A stretch of DNA of 64,000 bases from Pseudomonadota bacterium (GTDB lineage Bacteria; Pseudomonadota; Alphaproteobacteria; Puniceispirillales; Marisalimonadaceae), in NCBI GenBank assembly GCA_028382005.1, contig JAOESH010000002.1, positions 1-64,000 on the forward strand. Direction: 5' to 3'. The number at the start of each line of letters is the position of its first letter. The first letter of the stretch is position 1. The notes below the pieces were generated by a model, which saw only the letters and a program-made list of their open reading frames with translations, searched no databases and was not told the DNA's origin. Below, piece after piece: positions 1 to 10,097 of the stretch. Position numbers and translations under genes: made by a program.

Positions 1-271
1 AAGTTGTTGATAATATGTTAATATATCTGTAAATATTGTAAATCTTTAAACTTGTTTTTTAAATGAACAATATTATTAATAAGTTAAAAACATATGGATA
101 AAAATTATTTATACAATTATAAATTGTGAATACTTTACTTTTTAGTTATAAAATCAACAATTATTAAACTAATAACTTGTTGATAAGAAGATAATAATAT
201 TTTTATCCACAATAATTTTGTTACCTACTACTACAATTAAAAATAATTAATAAATTAAAAAGTTTAAGAAT
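1..271. other. oriC: Candidate chromosomal replication origin (oriC) segment, possibly truncated by the window start
   Basis: Long non-coding AT-rich stretch with perfect DnaA box TTATCCACA (203-211), near-matches TGTTGATAA (5-13, 178-186) and TATGGATAA (93-101), next to hemE, the known oriC neighbour in Caulobacter and Rickettsia; par locus and parS nearby. Confidence 0.7.
203..211 (+). promoter_or_regulatory. DnaA box TTATCCACA
   Basis: Perfect match to TTATNCACA. Confidence 0.7.
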
Positions 272-1306
272 GTGCATAGTAATATAATAAATGACCTTTT
301 CAAAGGTAAAGATTATCCAAATATACCTATTTGGTTTTTAAGACAAGCTGGCAGACATATTCCTGAGTATTATTCAATAAGATCTAGAGCTAAAAATTTT
401 ATTGATTTTTGCCTAAATACAGAGCTTATTGTTGAGAGTACAAAGTTACCCTTAAAATATTACAACATTGATGCAGCTATAGTTTTTTCTGATATTTTAA
501 TGATACCTTGGGCAATGAATAGAAATGTTAAATTTACAAAATATATTGGTCCATCAATGGATCCCATGATTCCGAATGAAACAAAAATAATTAAAAACAT
601 AAATATTTTTCAATCATTAAAACCTTTAGAAAATGCGATTAAAATTTTAAGAAAAGACCTTTCACCTTCTGTATGTTTGATAGGGTTTTCAGGAGCGCCA
701 TGGACTTTAGCATGTTATATGATAGAAGGAAAAAGTAGTAAAGATTTTGTTAATACAAGAATAGCACTTTGGAATCACAATAAATGGTTCCAAGAATTAA
801 TCCAAACATTAATAATTTATATTGCAGACAAATTAGAAATGCAAGCAAATGCTGGAGCAAATGTGTTAATGATATTTGACTCTTGGTCGCATATGATACC
901 AAATAATTTTTACAAACAGCTTGCTATTGACCCTATTAAAGAAATTATTAGTTTGTTAAGATCCAGAAAAATTAACATTCCTATTATTGGTTTTCCTTTT
1001 AAATCGGGTAGTTCCTTAATTAAATATTCATATGAGAGCAATGTTGATTGTATTGCATTAGATTGGACTGTAGACTTGAATTGGGCAGTAAAAAATATTA
1101 ATTCATCTATTGTGATGCAAGGCAATTTAGATCCAGCTTCACTTATCCCTAATAATAGCAATCTTCTTTTGAGTGAAGTCAAATCAATACTGGAAATAAC
1201 AAAAAAAAGGAAGTTTATCTTTAATGTTGGTCATGGTCTTACTCCTGAATGTAAAATTGAAAATGTTAAACATGTTATTAATATTGTTAAGGAATTTAAG
1301 AGTTAG
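272..1306 (+). CDS. hemE: Uroporphyrinogen decarboxylase
   Basis: PIWFLRQAGRHIPEY and GFSGAPWTLACYMIEG motifs; GTG start. Confidence 0.95.
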   Translation: MHSNIINDLFKGKDYPNIPIWFLRQAGRHIPEYYSIRSRAKNFIDFCLNTELIVESTKLPLKYYNIDAAIVFSDILMIPWAMNRNVKFTKYIGPSMDPMIPNETKIIKNINIFQSLKPLENAIKILRKDLSPSVCLIGFSGAPWTLACYMIEGKSSKDFVNTRIALWNHNKWFQELIQTLIIYIADKLEMQANAGANVLMIFDSWSHMIPNNFYKQLAIDPIKEIISLLRSRKINIPIIGFPFKSGSSLIKYSYESNVDCIALDWTVDLNWAVKNINSSIVMQGNLDPASLIPNNSNLLLSEVKSILEITKKRKFIFNVGHGLTPECKIENVKHVINIVKEFKS

Positions 1307-1314
1307 GTTAAATT

Positions 1315-1767
1315 TTGTATTATGATGTAATCAAATCATTACACTTAGTTTCTGTAATTTCATGGATGGTTGGGTTATTGTATCTGCCACGTTTATTTGT
1401 GTATCATTATGACACGGTATATAAGAGTAAAATAGATGAAACATTTCTTTTAATGGAAGCACGCCTTTTAAAAATCATTATGAAACCAGCCATGGTTTTG
1501 ACATATCTATTTGGATTCGTGTTAGTTCATGAAAATAATGATCTAATAAGAGAAACTTATTTTTTGTTGAAATTATTATTAGTTCTTTTACTTACCCTTT
1601 TTCATATATATCTATCTATTCTTTACAAAGACTTTAAAAAAGGTTATAGATTTAAATCTTCTAATTTTTATAGAAAAATAAACGAAGTACCCACTTTTTT
1701 AATGATTTTGATTATTTTCCTTATTATAATTAAACCAGACTTCCCATCATTCATCCCCCCCCTTTAA
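1315..1767 (+). CDS. hemJ: HemJ-type protoporphyrinogen oxidase, membrane protein
   Basis: [24 protein letters not shown] HemJ signature; between hemE and rho. Confidence 0.85.
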   Translation: MYYDVIKSLHLVSVISWMVGLLYLPRLFVYHYDTVYKSKIDETFLLMEARLLKIIMKPAMVLTYLFGFVLVHENNDLIRETYFLLKLLLVLLLTLFHIYLSILYKDFKKGYRFKSSNFYRKINEVPTFLMILIIFLIIIKPDFPSFIPPL

Positions 1768-1777
1768 AGAGAAAAAA

Positions 1778-3037
1778 ATGCACCTTAAAGAATTAAAAGC
1801 AAAAAACCCAGCTGATCTATTAGTTTATGCTGAAAGTTTAGATATTGAAAACGCTAGCACACTTCGTAAACAAGATATGATGTTTGCTTGCTTAAAAAAA
1901 TTAGCTGATAACGATATAGGTATATATGGTGACGGTGTGCTTGAAGTCTTGTCAGATGGGTTTGGTTTTTTACGATCACCAGAGTCTAATTATTTAGCAG
2001 GACCTGATGATATATACATTTCTCCTAGTCAAGTAAGAAAATTTAGTTTGAGAACAGGTGACACGGTTGAAGGAAAAATAAGGGCTCCAAAAGATGGAGA
2101 AAGATATTTTGCCCTATTAAAAGTTGAAACTATAAATTTTGAAGATCCAGAATCAGTTAGACATAGGATAAATTTTGATAATTTAACGCCGCTGTATCCA
2201 GAATCAAAAATAAATTTCGAAACAGAATTTGATCCTGACAACAAAGACATAACAACTAGAGTCGTAGAAATGGTTGCACCTATGGGAAAGGGTCAACGTG
2301 GTTTAATTGTAGCTCCACCAAGAACTGGCAAAACTATGATGCTTCAATCCATAGCCCAATCTATTTCCAAGAACCATCCAGAGATATATTTAATTGTCTT
2401 GTTAATTGATGAAAGACCAGAAGAAGTTACAGATATGCAAAGATCTGTTGATGGGGAAGTAATTAGCTCTACTTTTGATGAACCAGCATCTCGACATGTT
2501 CAAGTTACAGATATGGTTATAGAAAAAGCTAAGCGTTTGGTTGAACACAAACGAGATGTAGTTATTCTTTTAGATTCTATTACAAGATTAGCAAGAGCGT
2601 ACAATACAGTTATCCCTTCAAGCGGAAAAGTTTTAACTGGAGGCGTTGATGCAAATGCTTTGCAAAGACCAAAAAGATTTTTTGGAGCTGCTAGAAATAT
2701 AGAAGATGGTGGATCACTTACTATTATAGCCACTGCTTTAGTTGAAACAGGATCACGAATGGACGAAGTGATTTTTGAAGAGTTTAAAGGTACTGGTAAC
2801 AGTGAAGTTATACTTGATAGGAAACTATCTGATAAAAGAACATTTCCTGCTATAGACGTAACTAAATCAGGAACTAGAAAAGAAGAACTATTAGTAGAGA
2901 AAGATACTTTGTCTAGGATGTGGGTTTTAAGAAGAATTCTAATGCAAATGGGTCCTGTAGATGCTATGGACTTTCTTGCAGACAAACTAAAACAGAGCAA
3001 ATCCAACGAAGATTTTTTTAGAGCCATGAACAAATAA
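1778..3037 (+). CDS. rho: Transcription termination factor Rho
   Basis: [27 protein letters not shown], full length 419 aa. Confidence 0.98.
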   Translation: MHLKELKAKNPADLLVYAESLDIENASTLRKQDMMFACLKKLADNDIGIYGDGVLEVLSDGFGFLRSPESNYLAGPDDIYISPSQVRKFSLRTGDTVEGKIRAPKDGERYFALLKVETINFEDPESVRHRINFDNLTPLYPESKINFETEFDPDNKDITTRVVEMVAPMGKGQRGLIVAPPRTGKTMMLQSIAQSISKNHPEIYLIVLLIDERPEEVTDMQRSVDGEVISSTFDEPASRHVQVTDMVIEKAKRLVEHKRDVVILLDSITRLARAYNTVIPSSGKVLTGGVDANALQRPKRFFGAARNIEDGGSLTIIATALVETGSRMDEVIFEEFKGTGNSEVILDRKLSDKRTFPAIDVTKSGTRKEELLVEKDTLSRMWVLRRILMQMGPVDAMDFLADKLKQSKSNEDFFRAMNK

Positions 3038-3044
3038 TCTGAAT

Positions 3045-3060
3045 TGTTTCACGTGAAACA
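3045..3060. promoter_or_regulatory. parS: parS site TGTTTCACGTGAAACA (22-bp palindrome 3042-3063)
   Basis: Exact match to the canonical ParB-binding palindrome, intergenic between rho and mnmE. Confidence 0.95.
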
Positions 3061-3085
3061 ATTTTAACTATTAAAGTAAAATATT

Positions 3086-4384
3086 TTGAACACTATATAT
3101 TCATCTGCTTCTAATAATCAAAAAAGTGCTTTAAAAATTATAAGAATTTCAGGCAATCATTCAAACATTGTCCCATCAATCTTTTCCTTTAAGGCTACAA
3201 AACCAAGATATGCCTCTTTAAGAAAATTATACGACCATAAAAATAAAATTATAGACAATGCCCTTGTAATTTTTTTTCCTGGCCCCTTAACTGCGACGGG
3301 CGAAGATATAATTGAACTCCATCTTCACGGCAGTATTGTGATAGAAAAGAAAATTTTTCAAATGCTGAGGAAACATAAACATTTTCGATTGGCTGAACCG
3401 GGTGAGTATACAAAAAGAGCTTTTTTAAACGGAATTTTAGATTTAACTCAAGCTGAAGGTCTGAATGACTTAATAAATGCAGAAACAGAAAATCAATTTA
3501 AGCTTTCAATGTCTCAATTTGAAGGTTTATTATCAGAGAAAATTAATTTTTGGAGAAATGATATTGTTTTTTTATTATCCAAATTAGAAGCGTTAATAGA
3601 TTTTTCAGATGAAGAACTTCCCTTAGATTTAACAAAAATATTCGTTGAAAAAGTTATAGCCTTACTTAGAGATATGAAAATTTCTATTAAATCCAGCTCT
3701 TACGGGGAAAGATTAAGAAATGGTTTTATAATCACATTAATCGGGAGACCAAATGTAGGAAAAAGCTCTTTAGTTAATTTTTTATCACATAGGAAAGTAG
3801 CTATAGTAACCCAAGAACCGGGCACAACAAGAGATGTTTTAGAAGTTTTGTTGGATTTTGAAGGATACCCTATCATACTCAATGATACGGCAGGTATTAG
3901 GTCAACAGAATCAGAAATAGAAAATATAGGTATCAAAAGGGCGCTTGAGAAAGCAAGAAAATCGGACTTAATTTTAATTTTGTCAGACGATGATAATTTT
4001 ACTTTTGGAGAGCTAAAAGTTGCCTCAAATAATTTCTTAATTCATACAAAATCTGATTTAGGTGCATCGTCAAGAACAGATGTTCATGAAGTTTCAGTTA
4101 AAGAAAACAAAGGAATAGATCAGTTAATAAAAAATATTGTACAACATTTACGATCTTTAAATCCTAAGGAAAATGCCTTACTTACTAGAGAAAGACATAT
4201 TCAAGCTGTAAAAAAAGCATCTGAGGCCCTTAGAAGAGTTTCTCTTACTAATTTAAATACTAAACCGGAATTAGCTGCAGAAGATTTAAGAATTGCCGCT
4301 ACTGCAATTGGATCTATAACTAATAGTATTGACGTTGAAGAAATTTTAGACGATATATTTAATAGTTTTTGTATCGGTAAATAA
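3086..4384 (+). CDS. mnmE: tRNA modification GTPase MnmE
   Basis: GRPNVGKSSLVN, DTAGIR, C-terminal CIGK. Confidence 0.97.
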   Translation: MNTIYSSASNNQKSALKIIRISGNHSNIVPSIFSFKATKPRYASLRKLYDHKNKIIDNALVIFFPGPLTATGEDIIELHLHGSIVIEKKIFQMLRKHKHFRLAEPGEYTKRAFLNGILDLTQAEGLNDLINAETENQFKLSMSQFEGLLSEKINFWRNDIVFLLSKLEALIDFSDEELPLDLTKIFVEKVIALLRDMKISIKSSSYGERLRNGFIITLIGRPNVGKSSLVNFLSHRKVAIVTQEPGTTRDVLEVLLDFEGYPIILNDTAGIRSTESEIENIGIKRALEKARKSDLILILSDDDNFTFGELKVASNNFLIHTKSDLGASSRTDVHEVSVKENKGIDQLIKNIVQHLRSLNPKENALLTRERHIQAVKKASEALRRVSLTNLNTKPELAAEDLRIAATAIGSITNSIDVEEILDDIFNSFCIGK

Positions 4385-4387
4385 TGA

Positions 4388-6274
4388 ATGCTAGATAAAA
4401 TAAAGAATTTTGATGTAATTGTTATAGGAGGAGGTCACGCTGGCGTTGAAGCCGCTGCCGCCGCCTCTAGAATGGGTGTAAAAACTGTTTTAGTTACAAT
4501 GAATATTGAAACAATTGGTGAAATGTCGTGTAACCCCGCTATAGGTGGCTTAGGTAAAGGTCATTTAGTAAGAGAAATAGACGCCTTAGACGGATTAATG
4601 GCAAGAGCAATTGATAGTTCAGGAATTCAATTTCGCATGCTTAATCGATCAAGAGGCCCTGCTGTTCATGGTCCAAGATCGCAAGCAGATAGGAAACTTT
4701 ATAAAAAAGCTATAAATATATTGTTAAATGAACAAGAAAATTTAACAATAATTGAAGCTACAATTAAGGATTTAAAAATAAGTGAAAACGAAATTAAAGG
4801 TATTGTTTTAGAAAACAATGAAGTTTATTCATCTAAGTCAGTTGTTTTAACTACCGGCACTTTTTTAGGAGGCATAATTCATATAGGAGATGAGAAAATA
4901 TCGGCCGGTAGAATTGGTGATAAATCTTCAGTAATATTATCTAAAAAGATACGACAATTAGGTTTGCCTATCGGTAGGTTGAAAACAGGAACACCTCCAA
5001 GACTGAAAAAAAACAGCATTAATTGGAAAAAAATTGAGATGCAATCAGCAGATGCAACGCCAATCCCATTTTCTTATATGAATAGTAAAATAAACATAGA
5101 ACAAATTAAATGTGGTATTACCAGAACTAATTTAAACACACATAAAATAATATCAGACAATATTAATTTATCTCCTGTATACTCAGGCTCAATTCATGGT
5201 TCAGGTCCTAGATATTGCCCAAGTATAGAAGATAAAGTAAACAGATTTAATGACAAAGATTCTCACCAAATTTTTCTTGAGCCTGAAGGCTTAGAAAGTC
5301 CTTTAGTTTATCCTAACGGTATTTCTACAAGTTTACCAAAAAAAGTTCAGGACAATTTTATTAAAACTATAGTTGGTTTGGAAAATGTTATAATTGATCA
5401 ATATGGATACGCCATAGAATACGATTATATGGACCCACGAGCTCTAAATAGCTCTCTCGAAGTTAAAAAAATAAAAGGTTTGTTTTTTGCAGGACAAATC
5501 AATGGTACTACCGGATATGAGGAAGCAGCAGCTCAAGGTATAATTGCTGGAATTAACGCATCTATTAGATTAAACGAAAATCCAAAATGGTTTGTATTAG
5601 ATAGATCTGAAGCCTATATTGGCGTTATGATTGATGATTTAATAATAAGAGGAGCTCCTGAACCATATCGAATGTTTACTTCAAGAGCCGAATACAGATT
5701 ATTGTTGAGATCTGATAACGCAGATCAACGTTTAACTGAAAAAGGTATTTCCTTTGGTGTTGTTGGAAATAAAAGAAAAATTCTTTGGAATAATAAAAAT
5801 ATAGAGCTAAATCAAGCAAATGAATTAATGGACAATTTAAAAGCCAAACCAAGTGAATTAAAGAAATACAATTTACCTTATACTAGAACTGGAAAAGCCA
5901 GAAAACCAAAGGAAATTTTGTCATCTGGCGAATATTTAATTAAAGACTTGTTTGGAATATGGCCTGATTTAAAAAAGATTTCTGATCAGCTGCACCCTCA
6001 ATTGGAAACAGACTGTAGATACAACGTTTACTTAAAAAGGCAACAAGAAGATATTAATGCATATCAGAAGGAAAATAATATCAACATACCTTTGAATTTT
6101 GATTTCAATAAAGTGAAAGGCTTATCGAATGAAATAAAGGATATTTTAAAAAATATAAAACCTAATACAATTGCACAAGCAACTAAGCTTCCAGGCTTCA
6201 CGCCTACGGCTACTTTGTTATTATTAAGATATTTAAAAAAACAGCAAAAAGAAAAAGTTTTCAGTGAACATTAA
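4388..6274 (+). CDS. mnmG: tRNA uridine-5-carboxymethylaminomethyl modification enzyme MnmG
   Basis: GGGHAGVEAA FAD motif, GDKSS, adjacent to mnmE. Confidence 0.97.
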   Translation: MLDKIKNFDVIVIGGGHAGVEAAAAASRMGVKTVLVTMNIETIGEMSCNPAIGGLGKGHLVREIDALDGLMARAIDSSGIQFRMLNRSRGPAVHGPRSQADRKLYKKAINILLNEQENLTIIEATIKDLKISENEIKGIVLENNEVYSSKSVVLTTGTFLGGIIHIGDEKISAGRIGDKSSVILSKKIRQLGLPIGRLKTGTPPRLKKNSINWKKIEMQSADATPIPFSYMNSKINIEQIKCGITRTNLNTHKIISDNINLSPVYSGSIHGSGPRYCPSIEDKVNRFNDKDSHQIFLEPEGLESPLVYPNGISTSLPKKVQDNFIKTIVGLENVIIDQYGYAIEYDYMDPRALNSSLEVKKIKGLFFAGQINGTTGYEEAAAQGIIAGINASIRLNENPKWFVLDRSEAYIGVMIDDLIIRGAPEPYRMFTSRAEYRLLLRSDNADQRLTEKGISFGVVGNKRKILWNNKNIELNQANELMDNLKAKPSELKKYNLPYTRTGKARKPKEILSSGEYLIKDLFGIWPDLKKISDQLHPQLETDCRYNVYLKRQQEDINAYQKENNINIPLNFDFNKVKGLSNEIKDILKNIKPNTIAQATKLPGFTPTATLLLLRYLKKQQKEKVFSEH

Positions 6275-6914
6275 TTCTTACGAAAGTTTCTGTTCCCATC
6301 TATATGTTTCACGTGAAACATATGAAAAATTCGAAATATATCATAAAACCTTGTCTAAGTGGCAGAAATCCATAAATCTAATAAGTAACTCTACTATTGA
6401 TAATATATGGGTTAGGCACTTTCTTGATTCAGCTCAATTATATGACTTTACAGAAAAAATAAGTGGAAACATATTAGACTTAGGTTCAGGAGCTGGTTTT
6501 CCTGGATTGATATTAGCCATGATGGGTAATAAAAATATTAGTGTTGTAGAATCAGATCAAAAAAAATGTACTTTTATTCGTGAAGTAGCATTTCTGTCGA
6601 ATACTAATATTAAAATATATAATAGTCGGATTGAGGATTTAAGTTTTTTAAAACCTACTCTGATAACTGCAAGAGCTTTAGCGCCTCTAAATAAGTTAAT
6701 TAAATATGTAGAAAACCATATGGTAAAAAGCTCATCTAATTTAGAAAATTTTCCTAACATGCTGTTTTTAAAAGGAAAATCTTATAAAACTGAGTTGTTA
6801 GAGCTTGGTAAAAATAGAAATATAGATTATAAAATATATCAATCTATTACTGATGAATTTGGTAAAATAATATATATAAATAAAGTAAATGTGTTAAATA
6901 TTATAAATGACTAA
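6264..6914 (+). CDS. rsmG: 16S rRNA (guanine-N7) methyltransferase
   Basis: ILDLGSGAGFPGLILA; between mnmG and parA. Confidence 0.93.
   Translation: MNINSYESFCSHLYVSRETYEKFEIYHKTLSKWQKSINLISNSTIDNIWVRHFLDSAQLYDFTEKISGNILDLGSGAGFPGLILAMMGNKNISVVESDQKKCTFIREVAFLSNTNIKIYNSRIEDLSFLKPTLITARALAPLNKLIKYVENHMVKSSSNLENFPNMLFLKGKSYKTELLELGKNRNIDYKIYQSITDEFGKIIYINKVNVLNIIND
6305..6320. promoter_or_regulatory. parS: parS site TGTTTCACGTGAAACA (22-bp palindrome 6302-6323) inside rsmG
   Basis: Exact canonical parS; translated in frame as part of LYVSRETY. Confidence 0.95.
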
Positions 6915-7689
6915 AAAGTTGAATAAAATTATTGCGGTAGCAAATCAAAAAGGTGGCGTAGGCAAAACTACTTCGGTTGTTAATTTAGCTACGGCATTAG
7001 CTGCTTGTGATAGAAACACCTTAATTATTGATTCTGATCCTCAAGGGAACGCAAGTACAGGGTTTGGTATTAAGTATAGTGAAAGAGACGCAGATTTATA
7101 TTCAGTAATTTGCGGTAAAACAAATATAATTGATTCAATTAAGCCTACTATGATACCTAAACTTGACATTATTCCTACTTCTCCAAATTTATCAGCTCTT
7201 GAACAGGAATTAGTTAATGTTGATAATAGAGAATACATAATTCGTAATTTAATTGATCAAATTAAAGATAAATACGATTATATCTTTATCGACTGTCCAC
7301 CTTCACTTGGTCTAATAACTCTAAATGCTCTATGTGCAGTAGAAAGTTTAATTATACCACTTCAAACCGAATATTATGCATTAGAAGGTTTGACCCAATT
7401 GATAAACACGTTTGATTCAGTCAAAAAAAACTTTAATAACAATATTACTTTACAAGGTATTCTTTTAACTATGTATGACAAAAGAAATAAAATTTCTGAA
7501 ATGGTGTCTAATGATGTTAGACATCATTTTAACAATCAGGTTTTTAAAACTGTTATTCCAAGAAATGTAAGAGTTTCAGAAGCTCCAAGTTATGGGCAGC
7601 CTGTGTTAATGTATGACATATCATGTCCTGGTTCACAAGCGTATGCATCTTTGGCAGGAGAAATTATAAATCAAGAGAAAGACTTGTAA
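6907..7689 (+). CDS. parA: Chromosome partitioning ATPase ParA
   Basis: ANQKGGVGKTTSVVNLA deviant Walker A. Confidence 0.97.
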   Translation: MTKKLNKIIAVANQKGGVGKTTSVVNLATALAACDRNTLIIDSDPQGNASTGFGIKYSERDADLYSVICGKTNIIDSIKPTMIPKLDIIPTSPNLSALEQELVNVDNREYIIRNLIDQIKDKYDYIFIDCPPSLGLITLNALCAVESLIIPLQTEYYALEGLTQLINTFDSVKKNFNNNITLQGILLTMYDKRNKISEMVSNDVRHHFNNQVFKTVIPRNVRVSEAPSYGQPVLMYDISCPGSQAYASLAGEIINQEKDL

Positions 7690-8573
7690 TGAAAAAAAAT
7701 AAAAATTCTAAAAATATAGGATTAGGTAGCGGTCTTTCTAGTCTTTTGGGCGATGAGTTTAAAAAAAATTCTGTTTTTTCAGATAATAATAGTAACGATA
7801 CATTCAAAATGGTTCCTATTGAATTTATAGAACCAGGACCTTGGCAACCAAGAAAAATTTTTAATAAAGATGAAATAGATTCTTTAGCAAATTCTATAAA
7901 AAAACAGGGAGTTATACAGCCGATAATATTAAAATCTAAAGAAAATAAAAAAAATGAATTTTTTATTATAGCCGGTGAAAGAAGATGGAGAGCATCTCAA
8001 CAAGCAAAAATACATGAGATTCCTTCAATTATAAGAGATGATGTTGAGGATGAGAAAATAGCTGAATTATCTTTAGTTGAAAATATACAAAGATCTGAGC
8101 TAAATCCTATTGAAGAGGCTGAAGGTTATCAATCATTAATTAACAAATATAATTACAAACAAGAAGATGTTGCAAAAGCTGTTGGAAAATCACGTTCACA
8201 TATAGCTAATATAACTAGATTATTGTCATTATCAGACTTAGCAAAAGATTTGTTATTACAGAATAAGTTAACCATTGGACAAATAAGGCCATTAATAGGT
8301 CATAATGACTGTGATTATTTGTTAGACACAATAGTTAAAAACAATCTAACATCTAGACAAGTCGAAAAACTAGTGAAAAAGACAACTCTAACAGCATTAA
8401 AACCTCAAGTAACAAAAGAAGTAGACCTATTAGACTTAGAAAAAGAATTATTAGAAATTACTGGGTTAAATGTAAATATTGATTTCGACCAGGTTAAAAA
8501 AGCAGGAAGTATAAAACTTGAATGTAAAAACTTATCCGAATTTAACTTTATTATTAAGAAACTTAAATCCTAG
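7689..8573 (+). CDS. parB: Chromosome partitioning protein ParB (start at ATG 7689 rather than the extended ORF at 7623)
   Basis: GERRWRASQ, ENIQRSELNPIEEAEGY; TAATG coupling with parA. Confidence 0.96.
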   Translation: MKKNKNSKNIGLGSGLSSLLGDEFKKNSVFSDNNSNDTFKMVPIEFIEPGPWQPRKIFNKDEIDSLANSIKKQGVIQPIILKSKENKKNEFFIIAGERRWRASQQAKIHEIPSIIRDDVEDEKIAELSLVENIQRSELNPIEEAEGYQSLINKYNYKQEDVAKAVGKSRSHIANITRLLSLSDLAKDLLLQNKLTIGQIRPLIGHNDCDYLLDTIVKNNLTSRQVEKLVKKTTLTALKPQVTKEVDLLDLEKELLEITGLNVNIDFDQVKKAGSIKLECKNLSEFNFIIKKLKS

Positions 8574-9606
8574 CTGATTTCTTTGCCATTAATGCTGTTG
8601 ATAATATAAATTGGGATAATAATATTTTATTTGGATATATATTTAATTTACATTTTAACTCAATTTCAATTAACCTTTTTAAAATAAGGTTAACTTTTTT
8701 TAAAGACCACAATTGACATTGAAAAGTTAAAAGAGGTCTATCCTTAAAAAAAATTGGTGGTTTCATATTGTTAATAGTCTCTGAAATATTATAACCATTT
8801 TCAAATGCTAAGAGAATTTTTTCTATTACTTTAAAATATTTAATAAATAACCTAGTTATATTTATATCTGTACTAGAATTTTCATAAATTTTATCATAAG
8901 AAAATAACGCTTCTGAAATTTTACCACTTGAACAAAGTTGTATAATTTTATTTAAATTTATATTTTTATTGTCTGTTATAAGAGATATAATCATTTCTTC
9001 TGTTATATTTTCATTATCTATTAAAAAGATTTCTAATTTTTTTATTTCCATTAAGTTAACTGAACTGTCAGAGTTAAACTTTGAACTTAATGTAGATACA
9101 AAATCAGGGTGACATTTAAATTTATACTGATTAAATAATTTAGTAATTTGTATTTTTACTTCATTAGTATTTTCTTCATAACAGGGAATTAAAACGCCAT
9201 TGTCTAATTTTTCAATAAACCTAACTAACTCGTTTTTAGAACCTAAATTACTCGCTTTTATAAGTAATAAATAATCATCATTTTTTTCTTTTAGAGTTTT
9301 TAAAATTGTATCTTCTATAATTTTATTTAATGTTATATGTGTTAAGTCTAACAATACAGTTCTCTTATCTTTACTCATACCAAATGTAGAGATGTTATCA
9401 CTCAGTGTAGACGGGTTGTCTTTAAACGCGTTTCCATCAATCTTAGAGACATTGAACGGATCCTTTAAATTAATAGATAATATATTAATAATTTTTTTGT
9501 AAAGTAAATCAACTAAGCCGTAATTTGGACCGTACAACAAAAAAACATTACGTAAAAATTTATTATTTTCAAGCAAGGTTATGATATTTTCTGATTTTAC
9601 CTTCAA
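8563..9606 (-). CDS. holA: DNA polymerase III delta subunit
   Basis: FLLYGPNYGLVDLL N-terminus and delta-type C-terminus; follows the parB locus and overlaps lptE. Confidence 0.75.
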   Translation of the reverse strand: MKVKSENIITLLENNKFLRNVFLLYGPNYGLVDLLYKKIINILSINLKDPFNVSKIDGNAFKDNPSTLSDNISTFGMSKDKRTVLLDLTHITLNKIIEDTILKTLKEKNDDYLLLIKASNLGSKNELVRFIEKLDNGVLIPCYEENTNEVKIQITKLFNQYKFKCHPDFVSTLSSKFNSDSSVNLMEIKKLEIFLIDNENITEEMIISLITDNKNINLNKIIQLCSSGKISEALFSYDKIYENSSTDINITRLFIKYFKVIEKILLAFENGYNISETINNMKPPIFFKDRPLLTFQCQLWSLKKVNLILKRLIEIELKCKLNIYPNKILLSQFILSTALMAKKSARI

Positions 9607-10085
9607 TTTAATTTTTGTGTAATTAATTTAATATGCATGTATAATTTTTTTGCAGAACTTAGACTCAATCTTTCTTTTATATGTTCAAGGCTTGAATCGT
9701 TGCTGTATAATGAGCTGGATGATGCGCTCAGTGCAGGAAAAGTAATAATCGATCCTGATTTAATAGTTTTACCTGATTGTAAATTAATAAGAGTATAAGT
9801 AACAGTACCTTTTGTAGATTTTAATTCGTTTAAACCACTTACTGATAATGTGTCACTCGATGTAAATGTAATTTTAGATTTCAAAATAAATTTTGTAACA
9901 TTAGTAGGTTTATAATTAAATGTTCTGTTTAAGTGTTTTTTGAAGATTAAATTAAATTTAGTGTTTGGTGTTTCTATTCTTATATTTTCAAATTTGTTCT
10001 TGGTAGATGATTTATCTTGTGAAAACCCACATCCACTAATTAAAATCAATAAACTTATGAAAAATTTTACTTTTATAAACGACAT
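9603..10085 (-). CDS. lptE: LPS-assembly lipoprotein LptE-like
   Basis: Lipoprotein signal (LISGCGF), position between leuS and holA. Confidence 0.7.
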   Translation of the reverse strand: MSFIKVKFFISLLILISGCGFSQDKSSTKNKFENIRIETPNTKFNLIFKKHLNRTFNYKPTNVTKFILKSKITFTSSDTLSVSGLNELKSTKGTVTYTLINLQSGKTIKSGSIITFPALSASSSSLYSNDSSLEHIKERLSLSSAKKLYMHIKLITQKLN

Positions 10086-10097
10086 ATAGTTTCCATC

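Noticed and set aside
2500-3033. 177-aa minus-strand ORF inside rho
   Set aside because: Shadow of the conserved rho gene with no recognisable motif. The same reasoning applies to most other short antisense ORFs supplied (e.g. 910-1182, 3700-3936, 23241-23603, 59940-60233, 61288-61476).
7623-7688. Extended N-terminus of the parB ORF
   Set aside because: Overlaps the parA 3' end; ATG at 7689 overlapping the parA stop (TAATG) is the likely start.
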